From: Gordonia crocea
GTDB taxonomy: Bacteria; Actinomycetota; Actinomycetes; Mycobacteriales; Mycobacteriaceae
Direction: 5' to 3'
DNA: 64,000 bases
NCBI RefSeq assembly: GCF_009932435.1
Contig: NZ_BJOU01000019.1
Location: 1-64,000 of the forward strand
Position numbers and translations under genes: made by a program. Shown piece after piece: positions 1-8,521 of the stretch; within the stretch, counting starts at the first letter, position 1, and each line of letters starts with the position of its first letter. The notes under the pieces were generated by a model that ran no database searches, was not told the origin of the DNA, and saw only the letters and a program-made list of their open reading frames with translations.

Positions 1-328
1 ACGGCCAACCGGCGTAGTAACAGAGGAACAGGGCGATCTCCTCGAGCTGCTCGGGGGTCAGCTCCTCTTTGCCCAGTGCCGCCCCGGCTTGGATCTCCGC
101 GACGTCGACGTGGCCGTTTCCGGCCAACAGGCCCAGGAGCAGCAGCCGACGATCACGGTCGGTGAGTGCGTCACGCGTCCACACCTCGGCGAACAGCTGA
201 TCGGCGGTGTGCGCGAAATGCAGTCCGGGACCGTCGGACATGTCCCAGCCGTACACCTCCGACATCTTCGCCACACCGCGCTTGCGGTGCTCGGTGCCCT
301 CGCCGCCTACGGCGGTTCCTGAACTCAT
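1..328 (-). CDS. Carboxymuconolactone decarboxylase (CMD)-family protein, 3' end outside window
   Basis: The gene reads leftward from ATG at 328 and is cut by the window start, leaving about 109 codons. The visible part has the helical pattern of the AhpD/CMD family (WTRDALTDRDRRLLLLGLLA, then a LFLCYYAGWP-type segment near the cut). Family members are small peroxidase or decarboxylase-like proteins; the catalytic cysteine region is not clearly visible. Its ATG overlaps the stop of the preceding dehydrogenase (ATGA), so it is the distal gene of the leftward aldehyde dehydrogenase operon. In M. tuberculosis the corresponding position is Rv0771. Substrate unknown. Confidence 0.8.
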   Translation of the reverse strand, partial: MSSGTAVGGEGTEHRKRGVAKMSEVYGWDMSDGPGLHFAHTADQLFAEVWTRDALTDRDRRLLLLGLLAGNGHVDVAEIQAGAALGKEELTPEQLEEIALFLCYYAGWP

Positions 329-1194
329 GCGTTGACTCCTTTGTCTTCGGCATCGGGAACACCGAATCCCGACGCGAGGTTGGCGCGGGCGATGGTGCCC
401 AGGGGAAGGTCGACGTCGAGCTGGCGGCCCAAGGCCAAGGCCAGATCGAGATCCTTGCTGCCCAAGTTCACCACGTGGGTGAATACGCCGTACCAGAAGT
501 CGTCGGGATCGATCGGTGCGGTGGTGTTGCGCAGCATGATTGCCCCGGCACCGCCGGTGATGGCGTCGGTGTGGCGCACCACTTTGCCGAGTTTCTCGAT
601 GTCGATCCCGGCGGCCTCGGCCAGGCGCTGTGCCTCCGACGCCGCATTGAATGAGATGAAATGCAGGAGATTGCGCGCCAGCTTCATCCTGGTGCCCGCG
701 CCGACCTCGTCGCCCGCGTGGACGAGCATGTCGCCGGCCAACTTGAACGGCGGCTTGATCTGCTCATAGGCCTCCCGCGGTCCGCCGACCATGATGGCCA
801 GCCGACCCTGCTCGGCGCCGGGTGCGCCGCCGGAGATGGGAGCATCCATCAGGTGGACACCCTGCTCCGCGCAGGTTGCCGACAGCTCAATCGCTGTCTC
901 CGGGCTGATCGTCGAATGGACGGTGATCACCGTGCCCGACTTGGCCGTCGTGAGCAGGTCGCCGACCACCGAGCGCACCTGCGCGTCGTTGACGACGCAG
1001 ATCCCGATGACGTCGGCCTGTTCGCCGAGCGCGGCCAGCGAGTCGGCCTTGGCTGCACCCTTCTCGACCAGCTTGGCGACGGCCTCGTCGGACAGGTCGA
1101 AGACGGTCAGGCCGCCCGGCCAGGCGGCGAGCCGCCCGGCCATCGGGCCGCCGATGTTGCCCAGGCCGACATATCCCAGACGAACGTCGCTCAT
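325..1194 (-). CDS. NAD(P)-dependent dehydrogenase, 3-hydroxyisobutyrate dehydrogenase family
   Basis: A 289-residue protein with an N-terminal Rossmann motif (GYVGLGNIGGPMA, residues ~6-18), the substrate-binding segment DAPISGGAPGA, and an all-helical C-terminal domain (KLARNLLHF, with the conserved catalytic Lys). This family oxidises beta-hydroxyacids such as 3-hydroxyisobutyrate or tartronate semialdehyde. I start at ATG 1194, which overlaps the stop of the upstream SDR by ATGA; the longer reading upstream is an out-of-frame shadow of that SDR. It is the third gene of a four-gene operon and probably acts on the product of the aldehyde dehydrogenase or SDR. It corresponds in position to M. 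tuberculosis Rv0770. Substrate is not deducible. Confidence 0.88.
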   Translation of the reverse strand: MSDVRLGYVGLGNIGGPMAGRLAAWPGGLTVFDLSDEAVAKLVEKGAAKADSLAALGEQADVIGICVVNDAQVRSVVGDLLTTAKSGTVITVHSTISPETAIELSATCAEQGVHLMDAPISGGAPGAEQGRLAIMVGGPREAYEQIKPPFKLAGDMLVHAGDEVGAGTRMKLARNLLHFISFNAASEAQRLAEAAGIDIEKLGKVVRHTDAITGGAGAIMLRNTTAPIDPDDFWYGVFTHVVNLGSKDLDLALALGRQLDVDLPLGTIARANLASGFGVPDAEDKGVNA

Positions 1195-1928
1195 GGTCGG
1201 TAGACCTGCCCGCCGTCGACGTTGAAGATCTGGCCGGTGATCCAGTTGGCCTCGTCGGAGAGGAGGAACTTGCACATGCCGACGTGGTCCTCCGGCTTGC
1301 CGAATCGCTTGAGCGGCAACTGCTTGACCATGTCCTCGACCATTTCGATCGGGGTGGTGGTGCGGGTCGCCTCGGTGTCGGTGGGCCCGGGGGCAATCGC
1401 GTTCACGCGGATGTTGTTGCCGCCCAGTTCGGTGGCGAGCTGGAAGGTGAGGTTGTTGATGCCCGCCTTGGCGAGGCCGTAGAAGCCGCTGTAAAGGTAA
1501 GCGGCGGTGGAGGACTGGTTGACGATCGAGCCGCCGTCCTTCATGTGCGGGTAGACCGCGCGGGTCACCGCCAGCGCCCCGTCGAGGTTCACGCTCATGA
1601 ACTTCTTGTAGTAGTCCCACGGCACGGTGATCAGGAAGTCCAGCTTCATCCCGCCGTAGATGGCGGCGTTGTTGACCAGGCCGTTGATGTTGCCGTAGCG
1701 CTCGACGGCGGCTGCGGCGAGTGCCTCGGCGGATTCCGGGTCGGAGACGTCGGTGTGCACGTACAGACCGCCGATGTCGGCGGCGACCTTCTCGCCGGCC
1801 TCGTCGTTGAGGTCGGCGACGACGACGTTGGCGCCCTCTTCGGCCAGGCCTCGGGCGTAACCCTCGCCGATGCCGCCGGCGGCGCCGGTCACGATGATGG
1901 TCTTGTTGTCGAAGCGTCCTGAACTCAT
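1191..1928 (-). CDS. SDR family NAD(P)-dependent oxidoreductase
   Basis: A 245-residue classical short-chain dehydrogenase. It has the cofactor motif TGAAGGIGEG near residue 15, NNAAIYGG (NNAG variant), a catalytic Ser-Tyr-Lys set in QSSTAAYLYSGFYGLAKAG, and the C-terminal NVDGGQVYRP typical of FabG-like SDRs. An acidic residue after the second beta strand (VVADLNDE) favours NAD over NADP. ATG 1928 is preceded by an AGGAC ribosome-binding site. It sits between the aldehyde dehydrogenase and the HIBADH-like gene and is coupled to the latter by ATGA. The M. tuberculosis counterpart is Rv0769. The real substrate is probably a lipid- or sterol-derived alcohol, but this is inference. Confidence 0.9.
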   Translation of the reverse strand: MSSGRFDNKTIIVTGAAGGIGEGYARGLAEEGANVVVADLNDEAGEKVAADIGGLYVHTDVSDPESAEALAAAAVERYGNINGLVNNAAIYGGMKLDFLITVPWDYYKKFMSVNLDGALAVTRAVYPHMKDGGSIVNQSSTAAYLYSGFYGLAKAGINNLTFQLATELGGNNIRVNAIAPGPTDTEATRTTTPIEMVEDMVKQLPLKRFGKPEDHVGMCKFLLSDEANWITGQIFNVDGGQVYRP

Positions 1929-1977
1929 TGGGTTGTCCTATCTATTGGGTTGGTTGGGTTGGTGTGGATGGGATTGA

Positions 1978-2075
1978 GGGCCCACTCGACGAGATCGAGG
2001 GCCCAGTCGACGAGATTGAGGGCCCAGTCGGCGGGAATGAGGGCCCACTCGGCGGGAATGAGGGCCCAGTCGGCG
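1978..2075 (-). repeat. Array A of the 21-bp GGGCCC repeat family (5 units)
   Basis: Five copies of a 21-bp unit have GGGCCC at 1978, 1999, 2020, 2041 and 2062, in exact 21-bp register. Read on the minus strand the unit is CGCCGACTGGGCCCTCATTCC with variable last bases. The array ends at the stop codon of the aldehyde dehydrogenase gene (TGA at 2076-2078) and lies between it and the SDR. The same unit recurs in five other arrays in this window. Confidence 0.95.
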
Positions 2076-3542
2076 TCATGCCGGCCTCGCGACGGCCTTG
2101 GACTCGAGGTATTCCTCGAAGCCGGCGACGCCCATCTCGCGGCCGATGCCCGACTGCTTGTATCCGCCGAACGGGACGTCGGCGGCGTACCAGATGCCGC
2201 CGTTGACTCCCATCGTCCCGGTGCGAACCCCGTTGACGACGTGGTTGATCCGCGTCTCGTCGGTGCCGTAGACCATGCCCGACAACCCGTACGGGGAGTC
2301 GTTGGCGATGCGGATCGCGTCGTCGTCGCCGTCGTGGGGGATGATCACGAGGACCGGGCCGAAGATCTCCTCCTGGGCCACCCGGGCGGAGTTGTCCAGG
2401 CCGGAGATCAGCGTCGGTTCGACGAAGTAGCCCTTTTCCTTGCTCGCGGGCCGACCGCCGCCGATCTCGACGGTGCCACCCTCGTCGACGGCGAGCTTGA
2501 TGTAGCTCTCGACGCGCTCGCGCTGCTTGGCCGAGATGAGCGGACCGCAGATGGTGCCCGGCTTGGCCGGGTCGTCGGCGGGCAGGCCGGCCATCGCGTC
2601 GCGCGTGGCGGTGATGGCCTCGTCGAGCTTCTCGCGCGGAACCAGCAGGCGGGTGGTGATCGCGCAGCCCTGGCCGGCGTGGGTGACGACGTTGAACGCC
2701 GCCATCGAGCAGGCGCCTCGCAGGTCGGCGTCGTCGAGGACGATGAACGCGGACTTGCCGCCGAGCTCGAGGAACACCTTGGTCAGGGTTTCCGACGCGG
2801 CCACCATGACCTTGCGGCCGGTGGCGGTGGACCCGGTGAACGACACGATGTCGACGCGGGGGTCGCGCACCAGCTGCTCGCCCAGCGCGTGATCCGACGA
2901 GGTCACGATGTTCACGACGCCTGGCGGGAAGTCGGTCTCCTCGGCGATCACCTTGCCGACCAACGCCGCGGCCCACGGGGTGTCCGGGGCGGGCTTGAGG
3001 ACGACGGTGCAGCCGGCCGCGAGGGCCGGGCCGATCTTGGCGAAGTTGATCTGGTGCGGGAAGTTCCACGGCGTGATCGCCCCGACGACGCCGGCCGCCT
3101 CGTAGCGGATCTCGCGCACGTTGGGGATCCCCATCGGCTTGGCCTCACCGAGGTCTTGGGTCCACTGGTAGTTGTCGGCGAGATCGGCGAAGTAGCCGAG
3201 GTCGTTGACCGGGCCCTCGAACTGCGGCCCGCCGGTGAGGAAGCTCGGGCAGCCGATCTCTTCGGTGGCCAGCGCGCGGAACTCCTCGGAGTGGGCGAGC
3301 AAGGCGTCGCGCAGCTGGCGCAGACAGGTGGCGCGGAAGGCGTGGTCGCGCGACCAGTCGGTGGTGTCGAAGGCGCGGCGGGCGGCGTCGATGGCGGCGT
3401 CGAGATCGTCGGCGCCGGCGTCGGCGGCCTGGCCGATCACCGCCTCCGTCGCAGGATTGACGATGTCGAAGGCGCCAGCCGATCCGGGGACGAGTTTTCC
3501 ATCAATGAGCAGTTCGGAGCTGGTTTCCGGGCGCAAGGCCAT
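2076..3542 (-). CDS. aldA: Aldehyde dehydrogenase (NAD-dependent, AldA-like)
   Basis: A 488-residue protein of normal ALDH length. Visible are the N-terminal oligomerisation region, VGAITPWNFPHQI, the NAD-binding FTGSTATGRKVM, the general-base Glu in LELGGKSAF, and the catalytic Cys in HAGQGCAITTRLL. It oxidises an aldehyde to the acid. I choose ATG 3542 because it has a good ribosome-binding site (AAGGGAG) and matches the family N-terminus; the frame is open further upstream. It is the first gene of the leftward operon and is divergent from a TetR gene across a ~100-bp region with an inverted repeat. Position corresponds to M. tuberculosis Rv0768 (aldA). The physiological aldehyde is unknown. 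Confidence 0.93.
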   Translation of the reverse strand: MALRPETSSELLIDGKLVPGSAGAFDIVNPATEAVIGQAADAGADDLDAAIDAARRAFDTTDWSRDHAFRATCLRQLRDALLAHSEEFRALATEEIGCPSFLTGGPQFEGPVNDLGYFADLADNYQWTQDLGEAKPMGIPNVREIRYEAAGVVGAITPWNFPHQINFAKIGPALAAGCTVVLKPAPDTPWAAALVGKVIAEETDFPPGVVNIVTSSDHALGEQLVRDPRVDIVSFTGSTATGRKVMVAASETLTKVFLELGGKSAFIVLDDADLRGACSMAAFNVVTHAGQGCAITTRLLVPREKLDEAITATRDAMAGLPADDPAKPGTICGPLISAKQRERVESYIKLAVDEGGTVEIGGGRPASKEKGYFVEPTLISGLDNSARVAQEEIFGPVLVIIPHDGDDDAIRIANDSPYGLSGMVYGTDETRINHVVNGVRTGTMGVNGGIWYAADVPFGGYKQSGIGREMGVAGFEEYLESKAVARPA

Positions 3543-3587
3543 GGGTTTCTCCCTTGTCGGAGGTCTGGATAACACTGTCTGGTCCAT

Positions 3588-3609
3588 CGTCTGGACACCT
3601 GTCTAGACG
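3588..3609. promoter_or_regulatory. Candidate TetR operator between aldA and the TetR gene
   Basis: CGTCTGGACA-CC-TGTCTAGACG is an inverted repeat with 10-bp arms (9/10 matched) and a 2-bp spacer. A related half-site, TGTCTGGTCC, lies at 3576-3585. It sits between two divergent transcription units, one of which encodes a TetR regulator, so auto-regulation is likely. This is inferred from symmetry and position only. Confidence 0.5.
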
Positions 3610-3639
3610 TGAGTACGAATGTAGTGTAGCGTGGCTCAC

Positions 3640-4239
3640 ATGTCCACTCCTGCACCCACCTCGGTTTCTCAGGAATCCACTCGTCGCCGGCTCTCGGCCC
3701 AGCAGGCCGAGACGGTCGCCAAGCTGACCGACGCGGCCGTCGAGGTACTGCGCACCGAGGGCTTCGACGGCCTCACGGTCCGCGCGGTCGCCAAGCTCGC
3801 CGGCGTCGCCCCGGCCACCGCGTACACGTACTTCAGCTCCAAGAGCCACCTCGTGGCCGAGGTGTTCTGGCGCCGCCTGGCCGAGGGAGTCCCCGAACCC
3901 GATCCGGAGCTGTCGACCACCGACCGCGTCGTCGCGCTGCTGCGCTCGGTCGCGCTCATCGTCACCGGCGACGGCGACCTCGGCGGCGCGGTCACCGTCG
4001 CCCTGCTGGGCACCGACCCCGACGTCGAGCACCTGCGCCTGCGCATCGGCGGATTCATCCGCCGCCAGCTCGCCGCGGCGCTCGAGGTCGACCCCGAGAA
4101 CCCCGGCCCCGTCGTCGAAGCGCTCGAAATGCTTTATGCCGGCGGCCTGGTCCATGCCGGTATGGGCCACATGTCCTACGAGGACACCGCCGACCGCCTC
4201 ACCGAGGCAGCGCTACTCATCATGCGCGACAAGCGATAA
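3640..4239 (+). CDS. TetR/AcrR family transcriptional regulator of the P450 island
   Basis: A 199-residue TetR regulator. Its N-terminal helix-turn-helix reads LTVRAVAKLAGVAPATAYTYF (in two parts around residues 50-70) and is followed by SSKSHLVAEVF. The C-terminal domain is divergent, as expected for ligand sensing. A TAGCGT -10 box at 3627-3632 lies 7 nt before ATG 3640, so the mRNA may be leaderless; GTG 3631 is an alternative start. It heads the rightward P450 operon and is divergent from aldA, matching the place of M. tuberculosis Rv0767c. It likely represses both directions. Ligand unknown. Confidence 0.88.
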   Translation: MSTPAPTSVSQESTRRRLSAQQAETVAKLTDAAVEVLRTEGFDGLTVRAVAKLAGVAPATAYTYFSSKSHLVAEVFWRRLAEGVPEPDPELSTTDRVVALLRSVALIVTGDGDLGGAVTVALLGTDPDVEHLRLRIGGFIRRQLAAALEVDPENPGPVVEALEMLYAGGLVHAGMGHMSYEDTADRLTEAALLIMRDKR

Positions 4240-4273
4240 CCCGACCCACCCATTCCCAGCCCAAGGAGAATCC

Positions 4274-5509
4274 GTGAGCACGACCATCGCGGGGATGCAG
4301 CACCAGCTGCCATTCGACCCGTACGCCTATGACTTCCACGAGGATCCGTACCCGACCTATGCCCGGCTGCGCGCCGAGGCGCCGGTCTACTACAACTCGG
4401 ACCTCGATTTCTGGGCCCTGTCGCGGCACGAAGACGTGCGCAACGCCTTCCGCAACAACATCGCGCTGTCCAACGCGTGGGGCGTCTCGATGGACCCGAG
4501 TGCCTATGGACCGGATGCATCGAAGTCGATGTCCTTCCTGGCCATGGACGACCCCAAGCACATGCGCATCCGCAAACTGGTGTCCAAGGGCTTCACCCCG
4601 CGGCGCGTCAACGAACTCGCCGACAACATCCGTGCGCTGACCAAGCAGCACTGGGACAAGTGCCTGGAGGCAGGCGAATTCGACTACGTCACAGACTTCG
4701 CCGCCAAGCTGCCGATGGACGTGGTCAGCGAACTGCTCGACGTCCCCCTCGCCGACCGCGCTTACCTGCGCGAGCAGTCCGACCTGCTGATCCACCGCGA
4801 AGAGGGTGTCCTCGACATCCCGGAGGCCGCCGTCCACGCCTTCCTGGGCCTCTACACCTACTACACGAATCTGCTCGCCGACCGTCGCAAGAGCCCCGGC
4901 GAGGACCTGCTGTCGGCGCTGCTCGACGCGGAGGTCGTCGACGAAACTTCCGGCGAGAACGTCAAGCTCACCGACGAGGAGATCGTCGGGTTCATGTTCC
5001 TGATGGTCGTCGCGGGCAACGAGACGACGACGAAGCTGTTGGCCAACGCCGTCTACTGGGGCTTCCGCAACCGCAGTCAGCTCGACCGCGTGCTCGCTGA
5101 CCCCGACATCGTCCCGCTGTGGACCGAGGAGACCCTGCGCTTCGACAACTCGACGCAGATGGTGCTGCGCCGCGTCGTGGAAGACGTCGACTTCGGCGGC
5201 ACCGTCATCCCGGCCGAGCACCGCGTACTGCTCCTCGTCGGGTCGGCCAACCGCGACACCGATGTGTTCGGCGACGACGCCGACCAATACATCCTCGGGC
5301 GCGACGTCGCGCAGAACCTGATGAGCTTCGGCCTGGGCACCCACTTCTGCCTCGGTGCCCACCTGGCCCGGCTCGAGAGCAACATCGGCCTCGACGGGGT
5401 GGCCCGCAGCGTCCGCGACTACGAACTCGACCTGGACAAGGCGGTGCGCGTGCACTCGGTCAACGTCCGCGGGTTCGCCAACCTCCCGATGAAAGTGCAG
5501 GCCCGCTGA
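4274..5509 (+). CDS. Cytochrome P450, CYP123-like
   Basis: A 411-residue P450. The I-helix motif is VVAGNETTTKLL, the ExxR motif is ETLR, and the heme-binding loop is FGLGTHFCLGAHLARLE, with the axial Cys. The start is GTG 4274, preceded by AAGGAG at 4262-4267; the longer frame upstream overlaps the TetR gene. The monooxygenase would take electrons from the nearby 3Fe-4S ferredoxin. Its place between the TetR gene and an SDR upstream of CYP51 is that of CYP123 (Rv0766c) in M. tuberculosis. Substrate is unknown for that family. The downstream SDR starts inside its stop codon (TGATG), so the two are translationally coupled. Confidence 0.9.
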   Translation: MSTTIAGMQHQLPFDPYAYDFHEDPYPTYARLRAEAPVYYNSDLDFWALSRHEDVRNAFRNNIALSNAWGVSMDPSAYGPDASKSMSFLAMDDPKHMRIRKLVSKGFTPRRVNELADNIRALTKQHWDKCLEAGEFDYVTDFAAKLPMDVVSELLDVPLADRAYLREQSDLLIHREEGVLDIPEAAVHAFLGLYTYYTNLLADRRKSPGEDLLSALLDAEVVDETSGENVKLTDEEIVGFMFLMVVAGNETTTKLLANAVYWGFRNRSQLDRVLADPDIVPLWTEETLRFDNSTQMVLRRVVEDVDFGGTVIPAEHRVLLLVGSANRDTDVFGDDADQYILGRDVAQNLMSFGLGTHFCLGAHLARLESNIGLDGVARSVRDYELDLDKAVRVHSVNVRGFANLPMKVQAR

Positions 5510-6306
5510 TGCCGAAGTTCCAACCGCACCCGGAGCGGCGGCCGGTGTTCGTCGCCGGCGCCTCGTCAGGCATCGGCGAGGCGACCGCGCGCTGGCTCGG
5601 CGCCGCGGGATACCCCGTCATCCTCGGTGCGCGCCGCGTCGAGAAGTGCAAGGAGATCGGCGAGTCGATCATCGCCGACGGCGGTGAGGCCATGGCGGTC
5701 GCGCTCGACGTCACCGACAACGACTCCGTCGTCGAGGCAGTGCGAGAAGCCGAAAGTGCCTGGGGGCCAATCGAGATCGCGATCTCCGGGGCCGGTGACC
5801 TCGGTATCGGCCGCGCCCACGAGATCCCCGTCGAGAAGTGGGCCGAGCAGATCGACATCCACCTCGTCGGCGCCTTCCGCCTCTACCGGGCGATCGTGCC
5901 GGGCATGATCGAGCGGCGCCGCGGCGACTTCGTGTTCATCGGCTCCGACGTCGCGGTCCATCCGCGGCCCTGGTCGTCGGCCTACGTGGCGGCCAAAACC
6001 GGCGTCGACGGCCTGGTCGCGACCGTCCAGATGGAACTTGAGGGCACCGGCGTGCGCGCCAGCATCATCCGCCCCGGCCAGACCATGACCGGGATGGGCA
6101 TGAACCTCGACCAGGGCGAGACCGAGGCGATGCTCAACGACTGGATCGCCTTCGGCCTGGCCCGGCACGGCAACTTCCTCGCCCCCGACAACCTGGCGCA
6201 GGCCATCGGCGCGATCGTGGCCATGCCGCCCGGCGCGCACATGCGCGTCGTCGAGGTCGAAGCCGAGGGCAAATTGACCAAACTTCCCCAGCCGCAACAG
6301 CAGTGA
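5509..6306 (+). CDS. SDR family oxidoreductase between CYP123-like and CYP51
   Basis: A 265-residue SDR with AGASSGIGEATARW for cofactor binding, an altered NNAG region (SGAGDLGIG), and a catalytic SSAYVAAKTG. An Arg pair after beta-2 (GARRVEK) suggests NADP(H). It overlaps the P450 stop by one base and is followed 13 bp later by CYP51. The corresponding M. tuberculosis gene is Rv0765c. It may oxidise or reduce a sterol or P450 product; this is inferred from the neighbours only. Confidence 0.9.
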   Translation: MPKFQPHPERRPVFVAGASSGIGEATARWLGAAGYPVILGARRVEKCKEIGESIIADGGEAMAVALDVTDNDSVVEAVREAESAWGPIEIAISGAGDLGIGRAHEIPVEKWAEQIDIHLVGAFRLYRAIVPGMIERRRGDFVFIGSDVAVHPRPWSSAYVAAKTGVDGLVATVQMELEGTGVRASIIRPGQTMTGMGMNLDQGETEAMLNDWIAFGLARHGNFLAPDNLAQAIGAIVAMPPGAHMRVVEVEAEGKLTKLPQPQQQ

Positions 6307-6319
6307 AAGGTGTGAACCG

Positions 6320-7690
6320 ATGACTACCACGACAATCCCCAGGCGGGTCTCCGGCGGCGATGGCGAACACGGCCACCTCGACGACCTGACCAACGACCCG
6401 ATCGGCCTGTTCTGGCGCGTCCGCAACGAGTGCGGCGACGTCGGGCTGTTCCAACTGGCCGGTCGCGAGGTCGTGCTGGTGTCGGGGGCGAGCGCGAACG
6501 AGGAGTTCTTCCGCGCCCCCGACGAACTGCTCGACCAGGCCGCCGCCTACCCGTTCATGACCCCGGTGTTCGGCGAGGGCGTCGTCTTCGACACCAGCCC
6601 GGAGGAGCGGTCCAAGGCGCTGCACAACCAGGCGCTCAAGGGCGCCCACATGAAGCAGCACGCGGTGACCATCCCGAACGAGGTCGAGCGCATGATCGCC
6701 GACTGGGGCGACGAGGGCGAGATCGACCTGCTCGAGTGGTTCGGCGAACTGACCCTGTACACCTCGTCGTCGTGCCTGATCGGCAAGAAGTTCCGCGAGA
6801 GCCTGAACAAGCGGATCTCGGAGATCTACCACGACCTCGAGCGCGGCACCGACCCGTACGCCTACGTCGACTACCACGCCGACATCGAGAGCTTCCGCCG
6901 TCGTGACGCGGCGCGGGCCGAGCTGGTCAAGTTCATGGCCGGCGTGCTCGACGAGCGGCAGGCGAACCCGGAGACCGACAAGGAGAATCGTGACCTGCTC
7001 GACGTGCTCGTCTCGCTGAAGAATGAGGACGGCTCGCCGATGTTCAGCGCCGACACCGTCACCGGCATGTTCATCTCGATGATGTTCGCCGGGCACCACA
7101 CCACCCAGGGCACCTCGGCGTGGACCCTGCTGGAGTTGCTGCGCCACCCCGACTTCATGGCCGAGGTGGTCGCCGAGCTCGACGACATCTACGAGGACAA
7201 GGGGGAGGGCAAGCCCGAGTACTCGTTCGCCGCGATGCGCCAGATCCCGTTGCTGGAGGCGGGGATCAAGGAGGCGCTGCGCCTGCACCCGCCGCTGATC
7301 ATCCTGATGCGACTGGTCCGCGAGGACTTCGAGATCGAGGACACCCTGGTGAAGGCCGGGCAGCTGATCGCGGTCTCGCCGGCGGTGAACAACCGGCTGC
7401 CCGAGGACTTCCCGACGCCCGACTCGTTCGACCCCTACCGCTACATCGACCCGCGCCAGGACGACATCATCAACCGCTGGACGTGGATCCCGTTCGGCGC
7501 CGGCCGGCACCGCTGCGTGGGCGCCCAGTTCGCGATGATGCAGATCAAGGCGATCTTCTCGGTGTTGCTGCAGAACTACGAGTTCGAGCTGTCGCAGGAC
7601 CCGGAGTCCTACCACAACGATCACTCGAAAATGGTTGTGCAGCTGGCCCAACCGTGCCGGGTCCGCTACCGCCGCCGGCAGCGCGACTAG
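6320..7690 (+). CDS. cyp51: Sterol 14-alpha-demethylase, cytochrome P450 CYP51
   Basis: A 456-residue P450 that closely resembles mycobacterial CYP51. Diagnostic segments are MMFAGHHTTQGTSAWTLLEL in the I helix, EALRLHPP (ExxR), and the heme loop FGAGRHRCVGAQFAMMQIKA. The tail SKMVVQLAQPCRVRYRRR is also CYP51-like. CYP51 removes the 14-alpha methyl group of lanosterol or obtusifoliol-type sterols in three monooxygenations. The ferredoxin gene follows 11 bp downstream, as in M. tuberculosis Rv0764c-Rv0763c. Role in a bacterium without obvious sterol synthesis here is uncertain and may be catabolic. Confidence 0.95.
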   Translation: MTTTTIPRRVSGGDGEHGHLDDLTNDPIGLFWRVRNECGDVGLFQLAGREVVLVSGASANEEFFRAPDELLDQAAAYPFMTPVFGEGVVFDTSPEERSKALHNQALKGAHMKQHAVTIPNEVERMIADWGDEGEIDLLEWFGELTLYTSSSCLIGKKFRESLNKRISEIYHDLERGTDPYAYVDYHADIESFRRRDAARAELVKFMAGVLDERQANPETDKENRDLLDVLVSLKNEDGSPMFSADTVTGMFISMMFAGHHTTQGTSAWTLLELLRHPDFMAEVVAELDDIYEDKGEGKPEYSFAAMRQIPLLEAGIKEALRLHPPLIILMRLVREDFEIEDTLVKAGQLIAVSPAVNNRLPEDFPTPDSFDPYRYIDPRQDDIINRWTWIPFGAGRHRCVGAQFAMMQIKAIFSVLLQNYEFELSQDPESYHNDHSKMVVQLAQPCRVRYRRRQRD

Positions 7691-7701
7691 GCGGTTCGAC
7701 G

Positions 7702-7893
7702 ATGAGAATCGAAGTCGACCTGGACCTGTGCCAGGGGCACGGGATGTGCGAGATGGAGGCTCCCGATGTCTTCGAAGCCCAGCGCGACCACGTCCTGATC
7801 CTCAATCCGACGCCCGACGACAGTGAGCGCCCGGCCATCGAAGCGGCCGTGCGCTATTGCCCGACCCAAGCCCTGCGGATCGTCGAAGACTGA
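7702..7893 (+). CDS. 3Fe-4S ferredoxin partner of CYP51
   Basis: A 63-residue ferredoxin, MRIEVDLDLCQGHGMCEMEA at the start and YCPTQALRI near the end. The cluster motif is C-x2-HG-x-C...CP, with a His in place of one Cys, which is typical of P450-dedicated 3Fe-4S ferredoxins. It lies directly after CYP51 in the same operon and should pass electrons from a reductase to the P450s of this island. It matches Rv0763c in position and length. Confidence 0.93.
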   Translation: MRIEVDLDLCQGHGMCEMEAPDVFEAQRDHVLILNPTPDDSERPAIEAAVRYCPTQALRIVED

Positions 7894-7940
7894 TGCACCG
7901 GCGACCGCAAACCCCCACCAACAAAAGGAAACGACCGACC

Positions 7941-8516
7941 ATGACCGAGATCAGCGCCTCCACCAGCCTTGGCCCGTTCGACCGCGCCGAACTGGAGGAG
8001 ATGAAATCGCGTTGGCTGGCCGCCAACATCGAAGCGGAGAAGGCCGGCGACTGGAAGCCGCTCGCCTCCTACTACGCCGAAGACGCCACCTACGGCTGGA
8101 ACTACGGGCCGAACAAGGACTTCATGGCCGTCGGGCGCGACGAGATCCGCGACCTGGCCTTGGGCCAGGAGATGGAAGGCCTGAACGGGTGGACCTACCC
8201 GTACCAGACCTGGGTCATCGACGAGAAGACCGGAGACATGATCGGCCTGTGGAAGCAGGTCTACGAGCGGACCCGCGAAGACGGCTCGAACTACGCGCTC
8301 GAGGGCATCCAGGGCAGCTGGTTCAAGTACGGCGGCAACTTCGAATTCGCCTGGCAGCGCGACTTCTTCGACTACGGCAACGTCAGCGCCCTGTTCATCG
8401 AGCTGATGACCGATAAGGCGATGAGCGACGAAATGCTTGCGCGCGTGGAAAAGTCGGCACCGGGGAACCTGCCGGGGTGGTACGACTTCGGCAAGGCGCC
8501 GGTCAAGTTCTGGTGA
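7941..8516 (+). CDS. NTF2-like / SnoaL-like conserved protein
   Basis: A 191-residue protein with the pattern of the NTF2-like fold: an N-terminal helix (EEMKSRWLAANIEAEKAGDW), then YYAEDATYGWN and later IGLWKQVYERTREDG and GSWFKYGG. Such folds serve as isomerases, cyclases or small-molecule binding proteins. It follows the ferredoxin by 47 bp and has a good AAAGGAA ribosome-binding site. Its position and sequence suggest the counterpart of M. tuberculosis Rv0762c. The catalytic function is unknown. Confidence 0.85.
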   Translation: MTEISASTSLGPFDRAELEEMKSRWLAANIEAEKAGDWKPLASYYAEDATYGWNYGPNKDFMAVGRDEIRDLALGQEMEGLNGWTYPYQTWVIDEKTGDMIGLWKQVYERTREDGSNYALEGIQGSWFKYGGNFEFAWQRDFFDYGNVSALFIELMTDKAMSDEMLARVEKSAPGNLPGWYDFGKAPVKFW

Positions 8517-8521
8517 CGACG

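Noticed and set aside
1978..2075. Possible CRISPR array
   Set aside because: Units are directly contiguous at 21 bp with no unique spacers of 30-40 bp, and no cas genes are present.
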